The position numbers were made by a program, and so were the translations under genes. A stretch of DNA of 64,000 bases from Balneola sp. (lineage in GTDB: Bacteria > Bacteroidota > Rhodothermia > Balneolales > Balneolaceae): positions 930,001-994,000 of the forward strand of contig RHLJ01000001.1 in assembly GCA_003712055.1 (NCBI GenBank), given 5' to 3'. Of this stretch, positions 16,535-25,532 are shown piece after piece. The notes under the pieces were generated by a model. That model was not told the DNA's origin, did no database searches, and saw only the letters and a list, made by a program, of their open reading frames with translations. How positions within the stretch are numbered: position 1 is the stretch's first letter; each line of letters begins with the position of its first letter.

Positions 16535-18592
16535 CTACTTGATAAGAAGCATTTTTCGGGTGATGGTTTCCGATCCAGCCTTCAAACGATAAAAGTAAAC
16601 CCCACTTGAAAGATTGGATGCATCAAAAACCAGGGTATGCGATCCTTGCAGTTTTGGTTCTTCAACCAATTTAGCTACCTCAACCCCCTGAACATTATAT
16701 ACTGTAAGTGAGACAAGAGTTGGTAAACTCAATGAGTAACTAATCTTTGTGGTTGGGTTAAAAGGATTTGGATAATTCTGGTAGAGCTCAGTGGCTGCAG
16801 GAAGTTCGGTGTTTCGCTCATTATTCACAGTTATCCCCAGATCAAAAACTGAAACCTCATCAATCCAAACCTTATTAGTACCAGATATTCCCATCATAAA
16901 TCTTAGGAATGTACTGGTCTCTGTATCATGACTTTGAGGAACACTAAAGGAATGTGCATAGCTTTGAACCTGCTGACTTAACGATACTGGTTCATCCAAA
17001 TAGTAAAAATTTCCTGTAGTCTCCTGAACCCAGGTTTCCATTTCTGTTACTCCCGAAGCTTTCGCTTTATATCTGACCTGATAAGAATGCCCTGGTACAA
17101 GTTCCGTTTCCTGTTCGATCATAATATGAAAGTTGACACTAGAACTTCGGGTAACATCAGTGAGAGCAGAATATTTACCACTTATCACTGAATTTGTATC
17201 TATTGAAAACTCCACAGTTGTAAAGCTTCCCGCAGCTCTGTTGAAGTTCCAAAACGAATCCTGATCATCAAACTCAGAATTTTCAATAAGATCATCGCTG
17301 ACAGATTCTGTGTCTTCTTTTATCAAAATCGGTTCTGATAACACAGATCTGTTTCCGGCCCTGTCTACTGCTATTACTGAGATATTCAGCGAATCCCCGA
17401 AAGACAACTCTCTAAATTCATAACTGGTGTTACCTGTAAAAGAATAAAACTCTTCCCCATTATACAGCAGGTATCGGGCTATACCCGAAGTATCTGAAGA
17501 TTCATCCCAACTCAACCGAACCGGGTATCTCGTGCTCTCAATTCTCAGGTTTGTTACTGTACCAGGAAGGTCTGTTTCGGTATGACCTAGGGCTTCACGA
17601 AACACGCGGTCACTCCCAAGATGGAGATAAAGGCTGTCGTTCATCTCATCTCTATAGTTTTGAGCTACGACCTGGTTGGATGCTAGCCGAGCATCTCCCC
17701 ATGTGTTCCAAACCGGTTCAATACTTTGGTCAGCCCATTCCCAATTGATATAGCCTGTCATCTTGATTCCCGGTTGAATAGCTACATGATTAAAAAATGG
17801 TACGAACCATTCATCCCAATCATCCTGACCATCAGTAACTCCAATGTATCTTGGAGTAGATTCGCCAATAATTACAGGCTTACCATGTTCATGTGCATCA
17901 GCTAGAAAATCGTCGCTCAAAGAGAGATTGACATCATCTTTTGAAAAATAATTGATTGACCACCAATCCACATATTCGTCTCCCGGATAATAATCCATAT
18001 AGTTTTGATACCCTTCTACAGCAAGATTCCATACAGTCGCAGCTTCTATCTTTTCCCTTTCCCTCAACTTATCGGTGATGTACTTGAATGAGTTTATGTA
18101 GTGAACGCTAGAATAATCATTCCATGGACCATTAAATTCGTATCCAATGCGAGCATATACCGGGAGCCCGAGCTCTTCCAGCCCATCCAGCCAAATATCG
18201 AGTTCATTGTCGAGCAAAGCACTTGGAACAAGATGCTCCTGGTTTACCAGGTATACTCCAAATTGAAGAGCAATTAAACGGTCGCCATACTTAAGAAGCT
18301 TCTTACGCAATTCATCGGCCCACCCTTCTTCGATACCACTAATGCTTTCATAGTACATGTAAATCATCGGTAATTCACTGCTATCCATCTCTGAGACATA
18401 ATCATCAAAAAAGGACTGCCTGTACCCACCATGGATTCCAGGATCCTGACCAGCTCCATGCATGATTCCATTTATAGGCTCCAGTTTTTGCCCATAAAAA
18501 GTTCTTGTAGCATACTCCTGGGCTTCTACTGAAATAGAACTCAACAATAGAAATAATACCCCAATAAACTTCACTTTCCGTTTACTTACCAT
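16535..18592 (-). CDS. Secreted GH26-like glycoside hydrolase with FN3, CBM-like and T9SS sorting domains
   Basis: Multidomain secreted glycanase. Signal peptide 1-24; a TIM-barrel domain about 30-330 with candidate acid/base Glu152 (ARIGYEFNG) and candidate nucleophile Glu244 (VIIGESTPR), a spacing and motif set like GH26 mannanase-type enzymes; a fibronectin-III-like segment about 340-420; a carbohydrate-binding-module-like jelly roll about 435-590 (SGKYSALTDV, HIMIEQETELVPGHSYQVRYKAKA); and a C-terminal sorting domain 608-685 starting LYQNYPNPFNPTT and ending with a lysine-rich tail, typical of type IX secretion cargo. Its start overlaps the kinase stop by 11 bases. Family assignment is by motif only, so another clan GH-A family is possible. 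Confidence 0.75.
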   Translation of the reverse strand: MVSKRKVKFIGVLFLLLSSISVEAQEYATRTFYGQKLEPINGIMHGAGQDPGIHGGYRQSFFDDYVSEMDSSELPMIYMYYESISGIEEGWADELRKKLLKYGDRLIALQFGVYLVNQEHLVPSALLDNELDIWLDGLEELGLPVYARIGYEFNGPWNDYSSVHYINSFKYITDKLREREKIEAATVWNLAVEGYQNYMDYYPGDEYVDWWSINYFSKDDVNLSLSDDFLADAHEHGKPVIIGESTPRYIGVTDGQDDWDEWFVPFFNHVAIQPGIKMTGYINWEWADQSIEPVWNTWGDARLASNQVVAQNYRDEMNDSLYLHLGSDRVFREALGHTETDLPGTVTNLRIESTRYPVRLSWDESSDTSGIARYLLYNGEEFYSFTGNTSYEFRELSFGDSLNISVIAVDRAGNRSVLSEPILIKEDTESVSDDLIENSEFDDQDSFWNFNRAAGSFTTVEFSIDTNSVISGKYSALTDVTRSSSVNFHIMIEQETELVPGHSYQVRYKAKASGVTEMETWVQETTGNFYYLDEPVSLSQQVQSYAHSFSVPQSHDTETSTFLRFMMGISGTNKVWIDEVSVFDLGITVNNERNTELPAATELYQNYPNPFNPTTKISYSLSLPTLVSLTVYNVQGVEVAKLVEEPKLQGSHTLVFDASNLSSGVYFYRLKAGSETITRKMLLIK

Positions 18593-19469
18593 ATTTTAAA
18601 TAGATTTCAATCTTAGACATATTTAGAACCGGAGTGGCTCCATTTCTGCTTGCTACAAAAGCTCCAACAGCATTCGCAAAACAGATAGTATCAAAAGCAT
18701 TCTTACCATTTAGCAGCCCATGTATAGCTCCGGCAAGAAAAGCATCCCCGGCACCTACTGTATCTCGCACCTTTACATAGTAACGTCCCTTTTTAGCTAT
18801 TGCGCCGTCCTTGAGGATATAGGCTCCTTTACCTCCTAAGGAAAGAAGAATCGTTTCTAATTCATATTGATCACTAAGCCAATGAAGAGCACTTTCATAA
18901 TCATCATTTCTGTTTTTCCAGGTTAAGATCTGAGCTAACTCATCTTCATTGAGTTTGAGTACATTTGCCAGACTAAGTGCTTCGTCAACCAAGTCTTCAT
19001 TATAAAAAGGTGCTCTCAGATTAACATCCAGTACTACTTTTCCTTTATAAGTCTTCAATAGTTCTCTCAGTGTACTACCTGATCTACCTCTGAAAGCAAG
19101 AGTCCCAAACATTAGATAAGCTGATTCAGACAGAGCATTGGCCATAGTTTCATTGAGCTTGATATGATCCCAGGCTACATTCTCATGAATTAAATACTCC
19201 GGAATTCCATTTGTGTCTATGTCCACTTCTACCAGGCCTGTGGGGTATTCATTTCGTTGTATCAACTCTGTTTTGAGTCCTTTTTTAGAAATTGATTTAA
19301 CAGCAAGGTTTCCTAACAAGTCGGTACCTGTTGCACTTATAATGGAGGAATCTATTCCCAGATAAGAAAGGTTCAGTGCTACATTTAATGGTGATCCTCC
19401 CAGATAAATCCCTTTTGGAAGTGCATCCCATAATACTTCACCATAACAGATTACTTTAGCAGAAGACAT
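18582..19469 (-). CDS. PfkB-family carbohydrate kinase (fructokinase-like)
   Basis: Cytoplasmic ribokinase/PfkB-type sugar kinase. N-terminal YLGGSPLNVALNLSYLG is the sugar-binding signature, and the C-terminal VRDTVGAGDAFLAGAIHG holds the anion hole and catalytic aspartate. At 295 aa it is a normal length. The N-terminal GEVLWDALPKG resembles fructokinases. First gene of a two-gene operon with the GH26-like secreted enzyme, and divergent from the DinB-like gene. Together with the facing sugar porter it suggests hydrolysis, uptake and phosphorylation of one sugar. Confidence 0.88.
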   Translation of the reverse strand: MSSAKVICYGEVLWDALPKGIYLGGSPLNVALNLSYLGIDSSIISATGTDLLGNLAVKSISKKGLKTELIQRNEYPTGLVEVDIDTNGIPEYLIHENVAWDHIKLNETMANALSESAYLMFGTLAFRGRSGSTLRELLKTYKGKVVLDVNLRAPFYNEDLVDEALSLANVLKLNEDELAQILTWKNRNDDYESALHWLSDQYELETILLSLGGKGAYILKDGAIAKKGRYYVKVRDTVGAGDAFLAGAIHGLLNGKNAFDTICFANAVGAFVASRNGATPVLNMSKIEIYLKYGK

Positions 19470-19555
19470 ATTGATAATTTATTTTCAAGCTTGTTCATTG
19501 TTCTTTCTAGTGACCAGTGAAATAAAACTATAATTACTGGAAAATGCTTGGAAAT

Positions 19556-19584
19556 TTTGCTCACTATTTGCTCAAATTTGCTCA
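19556..19584. promoter_or_regulatory. Three helically phased TTTGCTCA direct repeats
   Basis: TTTGCTCA occurs at 19556-19563, 19567-19574 and 19577-19584, with starts 11 and 10 bases apart, which puts all copies on one face of the helix. The array sits 16 bases before the ATG of the DinB-like gene and in the divergent region shared with the PfkB kinase gene. It is a probable binding site for an unknown regulator. Confidence 0.6.
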
Positions 19585-19599
19585 CTTATATTATTTCCT

Positions 19600-20133
19600 A
19601 TGAAAAACAGAAAACAACTCCAGAATGAATTGAATGATGCATTTGATACGGTTATTGAATTTGTTCGCTTACAAGACAGGGCAGATTTTCAAAAAACTCT
19701 CAGAGAGGAAAGCTGGAGTACAGGGCAACAATTGCTCCATCTCATAAAGAGTGTAGCTCCGCTAAATAAGGGAATGAAGATCCCCAAAATCCTTTTGAAA
19801 TGGAGATTCGGTAAAACTGACCGACCAGAAATGAGCTATGAAGAGTTAGCTAAAACCTATAAGGCTAAACTGGATGAAGGGGCTATTTCTCCAGCTGAGT
19901 ATATTCCGAGAATAATACAGGCAGATCAAAAAGAGATGTTGCTCGCACGATATGAACGAGAAAAAATAAGTCTGATTAAAACTCTGGAAAGCTGGAATGA
20001 GAAACAACTAAGTGAACAGATTGCTCCACACCCCATCCTGGGGATGCTTACCATAAGAGAGATGATGTACTTTACGATCTATCATACCTACCATCATTTA
20101 GCGAGCATGAAAAAAATTTCGGAAGGCATTTGA
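19600..20133 (+). CDS. DinB/YfiT-like metal-binding four-helix protein
   Basis: The 177-aa alpha-helical protein matches the DinB superfamily pattern: an early histidine in a helix (QQLLHLIKSVAPLN) and a C-terminal TIYHTYHHL with the HxxxH metal ligands. Members bind a divalent metal, and some transfer thiols such as bacillithiol or mycothiol; many have no known role. It precedes a TetR regulator by 45 bases on the same strand, but that regulator has its own promoter. It is preceded by the phased TTTGCTCA array. Confidence 0.75.
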   Translation: MKNRKQLQNELNDAFDTVIEFVRLQDRADFQKTLREESWSTGQQLLHLIKSVAPLNKGMKIPKILLKWRFGKTDRPEMSYEELAKTYKAKLDEGAISPAEYIPRIIQADQKEMLLARYEREKISLIKTLESWNEKQLSEQIAPHPILGMLTIREMMYFTIYHTYHHLASMKKISEGI

Positions 20134-20159
20134 TTGTTTAAAAAAGATAATTACCTTTG
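20129..20159 (+). promoter_or_regulatory. Bacteroidota-type promoter for the TetR gene
   Basis: TTTG at 20129-20132, exactly 19 bases, then TACCTTTG at 20152-20159, an exact match to the Bacteroidota -33/-7 consensus TTTG-N19-TAnnTTTG. The -7 box abuts the palindromic operator, which would block initiation when occupied. The TetR ATG follows 20 bases downstream. Confidence 0.75.
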
Positions 20160-20174
20160 TGAGTGATTACTCAC
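20159..20174. promoter_or_regulatory. Palindromic operator GTGAGTGATTACTCAC (TetR gene)
   Basis: Perfect inverted repeat GTGAGT-GATT-ACTCAC overlapping the expected transcription start of the TetR gene. A near copy lies at 20718-20733 before the next gene. It is the probable autoregulatory binding site of the TetR protein. Confidence 0.75.
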
Positions 20175-20178
20175 ATTT

Positions 20179-20700
20179 ATGACTGAGAAACAAGAAACCA
20201 TATTACAATCAGCACTAGAACTTTTTTCCAAGGAAGGCTTCCATGCTACTTCTACAAATAAAGTGGCTAAACATGCCGGAGTATCCGAAGGGCTTATCTT
20301 CCGACATTTTGAAAATAAGGCCGGACTATTGGAAGCCATACTCAAAAAAGCCGAGGATAAGTTCAAGATCAATTATGCTAATATTGTTTTTGAGTCCGAT
20401 CCAAAAGAGAAAATCCGAAAGACTATCCTTCTTCCCTTCCAGATTGAAAAGAAAGATTATGAGTTCTGGAGGCTCATTATGAAGCTAAAATGGGAAATGG
20501 GGCATAACTCGGAAGAAAAACTTAAACCCCTTATTCAGGCAGTAACTTCTGCATTTGAAGAGCTAGGAAACACTAATCCTAAACTTGAAGCCGAACTATT
20601 GATTCAAACCATTGATGGAATAGGAGCTTCTTTGCTAAGGGATTCTGTAGAGGATAAGGAAGGATTGAAGAAATTGATTCTTAATAAATATGGGTACTAA
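20179..20700 (+). CDS. TetR/AcrR family transcriptional regulator
   Basis: The N-terminal helix-turn-helix spans about residues 5-50 (ILQSALELFSKEGFHATSTNKVAKHAGVSEGLIFRHFENKAGLLEAI), a textbook TetR DNA-binding domain. The C-terminal ligand domain is family-specific and gives no ligand clue. At 173 aa it is on the short side. The same palindrome precedes both this gene and the following SDR, so it probably represses itself and the SDR until an inducer binds. Confidence 0.92.
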   Translation: MTEKQETILQSALELFSKEGFHATSTNKVAKHAGVSEGLIFRHFENKAGLLEAILKKAEDKFKINYANIVFESDPKEKIRKTILLPFQIEKKDYEFWRLIMKLKWEMGHNSEEKLKPLIQAVTSAFEELGNTNPKLEAELLIQTIDGIGASLLRDSVEDKEGLKKLILNKYGY

Positions 20701-20717
20701 AAAAATTTAACCAATAA

Positions 20718-20733
20718 ATAAGTGATTACTCAC
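20718..20733. promoter_or_regulatory. Second copy of the TetR operator (SDR gene)
   Basis: ATAAGTGATTACTCAC shares the last 13 bases of the operator at 20159-20174. It ends 13 bases before the SDR ATG. Only two positions in the left arm differ, so regulation by the neighbouring TetR protein is likely. Confidence 0.7.
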
Positions 20734-20746
20734 AAACAATATTCTT

Positions 20747-21574
20747 ATGAATACACAAAAAGTAGCACTGGTTACTGGTGCATCAGCAGGGATTGGAAAA
20801 GCTACCGCTAAGCAATTATTGAAGGATGGATTAATTGTATATGTTGTCGCACGCAGGCTTGAAAACATGAAAGACCTGGAAGAATTGGGAGCTAAAGCAA
20901 TCAAGATGGATATCACTATTGAAGAGGATATCCTGGATGTGGTCTCTCAAATTAAAAAAGAACACCATGGAGTAGACATTCTTGTAAACAATGCAGGTTA
21001 TGCAATCTATGGATCCGTAGAGGAAACCTCTATTGAAGATGCACGCCGTCAGTTTGAAGTAAACATATTTGGGTTAGCTCGTCTCACCCAGCTTGTTCTT
21101 CCATACATGAGAGAACAAAAAGCCGGGAAAATTATTAATGTCTCTTCGGTTGGAGGAAAAATCTATACCCCTCTTGGAGCCTGGTACCATGGTACAAAAC
21201 ATGCATTGGAAGGTTGGTCTGATTCACTTCGCCTTGAAGTTTCGCAGTTTGGGATTGACGTTGTGATTATCCAGCCTGGATTCATTGTAACCGAATTCGG
21301 AGATGTAATGAGCCAACCAATGATAGAGCGCTCCGGATCAGGGCCTTATAAAAGCATGGTTCAGTCGCTTGTAAATGCATTGAAAGATGGGAATGAAAAA
21401 CCAGGTGCTGGCTCTCCTCCAAGCGTTATTGCAGACGTTATCTCCAAAGCCGTAAAATCAAATCGGCCTAAAACTAGATATGCAGCAGGTAGCAGAGCAA
21501 AACCCTTGTTATTTATAAGAAGATGGTTTAGCGATCGATTCTTTGACAGAGCGATATTAAGCCAGATTAAATAA
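20747..21574 (+). CDS. Short-chain dehydrogenase/reductase (SDR)
   Basis: Classical NAD(P)-dependent SDR. Cofactor motif TGASAGIGKA at the N-terminus, NNAGYAIYG, active-site serine in NVSSVGG, and the catalytic Tyr and Lys in YHGTKHALEGWSDSLRLE. At 275 aa it is a classical-length enzyme. An arginine follows the second beta strand (VVARRLENM), which favours NADPH. Substrate is unknown. It is the likely target of the preceding TetR repressor, so it may detoxify or modify the inducer. Confidence 0.92.
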   Translation: MNTQKVALVTGASAGIGKATAKQLLKDGLIVYVVARRLENMKDLEELGAKAIKMDITIEEDILDVVSQIKKEHHGVDILVNNAGYAIYGSVEETSIEDARRQFEVNIFGLARLTQLVLPYMREQKAGKIINVSSVGGKIYTPLGAWYHGTKHALEGWSDSLRLEVSQFGIDVVIIQPGFIVTEFGDVMSQPMIERSGSGPYKSMVQSLVNALKDGNEKPGAGSPPSVIADVISKAVKSNRPKTRYAAGSRAKPLLFIRRWFSDRFFDRAILSQIK

Positions 21575-21591
21575 TTATTAATCAACTTTTA

Positions 21592-21674
21592 GTCATTCTG
21601 AACATACTTGCAAAGAATCTAGTAGGGTAAATGATTAAATCCTTCTCCTGACCTTGTGTCTGGAGAAGGATGAC
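21592..21674. repeat. Dispersed palindromic repeat, short variant
   Basis: Starts GTCATTCTGAACATA and ends with the hairpin TCCTTCTCC..GGAGAAGGA then TGAC. Same end pattern as the repeats at 1234, 12327, 28307 and 45305, but shorter. Lies between convergent genes. Confidence 0.6.
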
Positions 21675-21725
21675 TAAATCAAGAAACGAAGAGTAGATTC
21701 ATTAGTCGAGGTTCTACACTTGGAT

Positions 21726-22271
21726 TCACCTAACTAATACCGCCCATTTCGTTTTCACTTTGGTTCTTTCCTGATTCTTAAATTCTTCCTCAATCTCTTC
21801 CTCAGAAAGGCGCATTCCCTTATAGACCTGTATCATTTCCGGATCTCTCTTAAATTTTTGCCCAAGTAAACCAGTAGTTCCGACTATAGCTACCCACCCA
21901 TCTGGTTCAGCATTCATCATGCTAACAAAGGGCATTTCAATGGAAGGTGCGGAAGTCCCCTGGCTATAGATTGAGCTAATTTGTGCAAATACATGTCCTT
22001 TGTGAATAGTTATAAAACCGGCATCTGTCCAATGGATTAGCTTTGTTGTGTTAGGCCCATCAACTCCTAATTCCCATCCTACTCTGATCGGATTTCCCTT
22101 TTCCACATAATCAATTAATTCTTCTAAGCTACCAATTAGTGCGTTCCCATCTCGGTCAGCTTCATAGATAACTTTGTAACCACTGTCATTTTGATCCTGG
22201 GCTTGAGCCAACAAAAGAACAGGAATAGTAACCGTTAACATTAGTGTCAAAAAAAGACTCTTAGTTTTCAT
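21726..22271 (-). CDS. Exported protein of unknown function
   Basis: A 181-aa protein with a clear signal peptide (MKTKSLFLTLMLTVTIPVLLLAQAQ). The mature part begins YKVIYEADRDGNALIGSLEELIDYVEKGNPIRVGWELG and ends in an acidic helix (LSEEEIEEEFKNQERTKVK). I do not recognise a characterised family. It is probably periplasmic. It is divergent from the LytTR regulator gene, and the shared region holds both promoters. Confidence 0.65.
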   Translation of the reverse strand: MKTKSLFLTLMLTVTIPVLLLAQAQDQNDSGYKVIYEADRDGNALIGSLEELIDYVEKGNPIRVGWELGVDGPNTTKLIHWTDAGFITIHKGHVFAQISSIYSQGTSAPSIEMPFVSMMNAEPDGWVAIVGTTGLLGQKFKRDPEMIQVYKGMRLSEEEIEEEFKNQERTKVKTKWAVLVR

Positions 22272-22413
22272 AGATGTTTATTTGAGCTTAAGTTTTTCCA
22301 AAGAACGGTTGCTCAATCAGTTTTTAAAATCTCTTTTCAACGAACGGTATAGATATTTCAACAAACAGCATCGCCAAAATGAGTACAATAGTTTGTATGT
22401 ATTATATTCTTCT

Positions 22414-23217
22414 ATGAGTACCCTCCCCCACTCCTATCAAAAGCATATTCTATTCTGGATTTTAGCCTGGCTTGGGCAATCCTTGTTATTCAGTGGCGGA
22501 ACAGGTGTTGGATTTTATCTGGTTAAAAATATTCCCATCGTATTTCTTCAAGTTTTGCTGGTATATGTTAATGGAAACCTTCTCTTCCCAAAATTGCTAT
22601 TAGATCAAAAATTCTTGCTCTATACTTTTGCATCATTCGTATTTATTTATTCCGCTTTTTTACTCTCATACCCTCTGATAGGAATTTCATTCTATATATT
22701 CTTCCCTGAAATCTCGTTTGCTGGAGATGGTTCCGGCTTCTTCTTTTTTCCTACCAATTACTGGTCTATACTCTCTAATTCTGCGCCTTACTCCCTGGCT
22801 TTCTTGCTCAGTTCAGTGTATTTCCTTCTACACTTTATAACTCGTAGGGATAGTACATCTTCTGAAGATCAGAGCATCGAATCGTCGGGAGAAGAAGATT
22901 TCACAGTTGTTTTAAAGGAGGGGAAAACTATTCATCGTGTAGACTTACGGGAGGTCTACTATATCAAAGGAATGAAAGAATATGTTCAATGGCATACCTC
23001 TGGTAGAAAACTGATTACCCTACATTCCTTAGCAAAACTTGATGAGCAGTTAAAAGAAAAAGGATTTCTTAGAATACATAAGTCATTCATTGTGAATTCG
23101 ACTCTAATTAATTCAATCACCAGTGAATCTTTGGTTGTCAATGGGAAAGAAATACCTATTGGCAGGAGCTATCGAAAAAAAGTACTCTCTTCTTTTCAGG
23201 CTTTGCCCTTTCTATAA
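22414..23217 (+). CDS. Membrane-anchored LytTR-type transcriptional regulator
   Basis: The frame is open from 22282, but the ATG at 22414 is the natural start because it leads into the first membrane segment (HILFWILAWLGQSLLFSGG). Four predicted transmembrane helices span about residues 10-155 of the 267-aa product. They are followed by a LytTR DNA-binding domain (FTVVLKEGKTIHRVDLREVYYIKGMKEYVQWHT ... FLRIHKSFIVN ... IPIGRSYRKKV). Membrane LytTR proteins without a receiver domain are common in Bacteroidota and act as one-component sensors. Targets are unknown; the divergent exported-protein gene or the following oxidoreductase operon are candidates. Confidence 0.85.
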   Translation: MSTLPHSYQKHILFWILAWLGQSLLFSGGTGVGFYLVKNIPIVFLQVLLVYVNGNLLFPKLLLDQKFLLYTFASFVFIYSAFLLSYPLIGISFYIFFPEISFAGDGSGFFFFPTNYWSILSNSAPYSLAFLLSSVYFLLHFITRRDSTSSEDQSIESSGEEDFTVVLKEGKTIHRVDLREVYYIKGMKEYVQWHTSGRKLITLHSLAKLDEQLKEKGFLRIHKSFIVNSTLINSITSESLVVNGKEIPIGRSYRKKVLSSFQALPFL

Positions 23218-23299
23218 TTAATCAAATCTTTTTACTAATTCTTCTCGCAAAGTTGAGTGAAGTTAATTATGTTGGAAGCGCTTCTAAAAAATCACTTTT

Positions 23300-23824
23300 A
23301 TGAAACGTCGCGACGCACTTAAAACTCTCATGCTGGCCACTAGTGGAGCGCTAGTTATGCCATCATGGGCAATCGGATGGACCAGGGATTCACTCCCTAA
23401 CATTTCAGCTGTTTTCACAGAAACAGAACTGGCTTTACTCTCTTCAATCGTAGATACCATATTGCCAAGTAACGGAACCCTGGGAGGTCTCTCACTGGGG
23501 GTAGATACTTTTTTGGCTGGATTGATAAGTGAGTGCTATGAAACAGAAGTCCATGAAATAGTCAAGGCTCGGCTCAGAGCATTGGATGAAGAAGCTGTAA
23601 AAGACTTTGATATTAATTTTAAAGACTGCTCCGCTCCCAATCGGGAAAAGCTACTTCTGTCTTTCTCAGAAAGTAGCGACGAAATGGATCAGACATTCTT
23701 CAATTTTATAAAAGAAGAAACGATACGAGGATTTGAGACTTCAGAGGTTGTTATGGTTGAGTACCATGAATATGAAATTATGCCTGGCCATTTCTTTGGC
23801 TGTATAGATGTGGAGGAAAAGTAA
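23300..23824 (+). CDS. Gluconate 2-dehydrogenase subunit 3 family protein (Tat-type signal)
   Basis: Small partner of a GMC oxidoreductase. The N-terminus MKRRDALKTLMLATSGALVMPSWAIG has the paired arginines and hydrophobic stretch of a Tat-like signal. The body carries the family pattern FTETELALLSSIVDTILPS, and the C-terminus ends YEIMPGHFFGCIDVEEK. Known homologues assist or carry the catalytic GMC subunit into the periplasm. It overlaps the next gene by one base (TAATG), so the pair is translationally coupled. Confidence 0.85.
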   Translation: MKRRDALKTLMLATSGALVMPSWAIGWTRDSLPNISAVFTETELALLSSIVDTILPSNGTLGGLSLGVDTFLAGLISECYETEVHEIVKARLRALDEEAVKDFDINFKDCSAPNREKLLLSFSESSDEMDQTFFNFIKEETIRGFETSEVVMVEYHEYEIMPGHFFGCIDVEEK

Positions 23825-25530
23825 TGGCTAATGTCGCAATCAAATCAAAGAAGGAACGAACCTATGATGCTATTGTAATAGGCTCGGGTGCTAGCGGAGG
23901 TTGGGCTGCCAAAGAGTTATGTGATGCCGGCCTGGAGACCTTAGTCCTCGAAAGAGGAAGAAACGTTCGCCATATTCAGGACTACCCTACAGCTTCTAAA
24001 GGCCCCTGGGAGTTTAAATTCAGAGGAACCGTTCCTCTTGAGCAGCGATCAGGTCTGGTAAAAGATGGCTGGATGAATGCTGAGCGCATTCACTGGACAA
24101 TCGCTGAAGATGAACAGCCAGTAGTGTATGAAAAACCATTTCGCTGGTTCAGAGGCTATCATGTTGGGGGAAAATCTTTACTGTGGGCCCGCCAAACCCA
24201 ACGATGGAGCGATTATGATTTCGAAGGTCCAGCCCGGGATGGCTTCGCTGTCGACTGGCCCATCCGATATAAAGATTTAGCTCCATGGTATAGTCACGTT
24301 GAGAAATTTGCTGGTATTTCAGGAGTAAAAGATGGCCTGGATGTACTTCCCGATGGAGAATTCCTCCCTCCTTTTGAACTTACTTGTGTAGAAAAGTACT
24401 TCAAAGAAAGCATTAAAAAGCACTATGGAGACTCCAGGCATTTAATCTATGCCCGTTGTGCCCATATCACTGATCCACAGCCCATACATCTTGAGCAAGG
24501 ACGAACAAAATGCCAGAGCCAAACCATGTGTAACCGAGGATGTGTACTGGGTGGCTATTTCAGTTCTAATTCGTCCACCATACCCTGGGCAATGAAAACA
24601 GGAAAACTGACTATGCGCCCTGATGCAGTAGTTCATTCTGTTATTTATGATGAGGAAAAAGGAAAGGCAACGGGAGTTCGAATTATCGACCGCCATTCCA
24701 AGGAAATGATCGAATTCTATGCGGACATCATTTTTGTAAATGCTTCTACCCTTAATAGTACTTCTATTCTTCTGAATTCAAGATCAAACCGTTTTCCAAA
24801 TGGATTGGGTAACGATCATGATATTATGGGCAAATACATTACCTGGCATAATTATCGAGGACATGCTTCGGCTTTAGCTCCCGGCTTCGAAGATAAAATG
24901 GTTTCCGGAAGGCGACCTACTAATGCCTATATCCCACGATTCCGAAATGTAGAGAAGCAAGAAACTGATTTTCTCAGGGGCTATGCAGTCGGGGTAAGTG
25001 CAGTAAGAGGTACTTATACCGAGAAAGATGGATTGGGAATAGATCTCACTAGCAGCCTATTAGAACCTAAAAACGGACAATGGGGACTTGGTACCTGGAT
25101 GATGGGTGAATGCGTGCCTGTAGAGGATAATCACATTCGGCTCCATGAAAGCCTTACCGATAAGTATGGGATCCCTCAAATTATTCTCTCTTGTGAATGG
25201 AAGGATAATGATATCAAGCAGGCTGATGATTATGTGGAACAGATGACAGAGATGTTCGAGAAAGCTGGCTTCACAAATATAAATGCCCGAAACAGAGATA
25301 CCCTGCCTGGAGCAGATATCCATGAAATGGGCGGTGTAAGGATGGGACATGATCCCAAAACTTCGTTATTGAATAAGTGGAATCAACTTCATGAATGCAA
25401 AAATGTATTTGTGACCGATGGAGCCTGTATGACATCCGGAGGAACTCAAAACCCTACCCTTCACTTTATGGCACTAACAGCTCGAGCAGCTAATTATGCT
25501 GTAGATGAGATGAAAAAAGGGAACCTCTAG
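23824..25530 (+). CDS. GMC family FAD-dependent sugar oxidoreductase (periplasmic partner-exported)
   Basis: FAD-binding GMC oxidoreductase of the gluconate/sugar dehydrogenase type. An N-terminal dinucleotide fold (DAIVIGSGASGGWAAKELCDAG then VLERG), GGKSLLWARQTQRW, a cysteine pair in CQSQTMCNRGC, and the C-terminal His/Asn-type active-site region (MGGVRMGHDP ... VTDGACMTSGGTQNPTLHFMALTARAA). No signal peptide of its own, so export with the upstream Tat-signal partner is likely. Related enzymes oxidise sugars or glycosides at C2 or C3. The following sulfatase and isomerase-like genes suggest a sulfated sugar or glycoside as substrate. Confidence 0.9.
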   Translation: MANVAIKSKKERTYDAIVIGSGASGGWAAKELCDAGLETLVLERGRNVRHIQDYPTASKGPWEFKFRGTVPLEQRSGLVKDGWMNAERIHWTIAEDEQPVVYEKPFRWFRGYHVGGKSLLWARQTQRWSDYDFEGPARDGFAVDWPIRYKDLAPWYSHVEKFAGISGVKDGLDVLPDGEFLPPFELTCVEKYFKESIKKHYGDSRHLIYARCAHITDPQPIHLEQGRTKCQSQTMCNRGCVLGGYFSSNSSTIPWAMKTGKLTMRPDAVVHSVIYDEEKGKATGVRIIDRHSKEMIEFYADIIFVNASTLNSTSILLNSRSNRFPNGLGNDHDIMGKYITWHNYRGHASALAPGFEDKMVSGRRPTNAYIPRFRNVEKQETDFLRGYAVGVSAVRGTYTEKDGLGIDLTSSLLEPKNGQWGLGTWMMGECVPVEDNHIRLHESLTDKYGIPQIILSCEWKDNDIKQADDYVEQMTEMFEKAGFTNINARNRDTLPGADIHEMGGVRMGHDPKTSLLNKWNQLHECKNVFVTDGACMTSGGTQNPTLHFMALTARAANYAVDEMKKGNL

Positions 25531-25532
25531 AT

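Noticed and set aside
19556-19584. Possible CRISPR-like array of TTTGCTCA repeats
   Set aside because: Repeats are 8 bases with 2-3 base spacers, far too short for CRISPR. Better explained as regulator sites.
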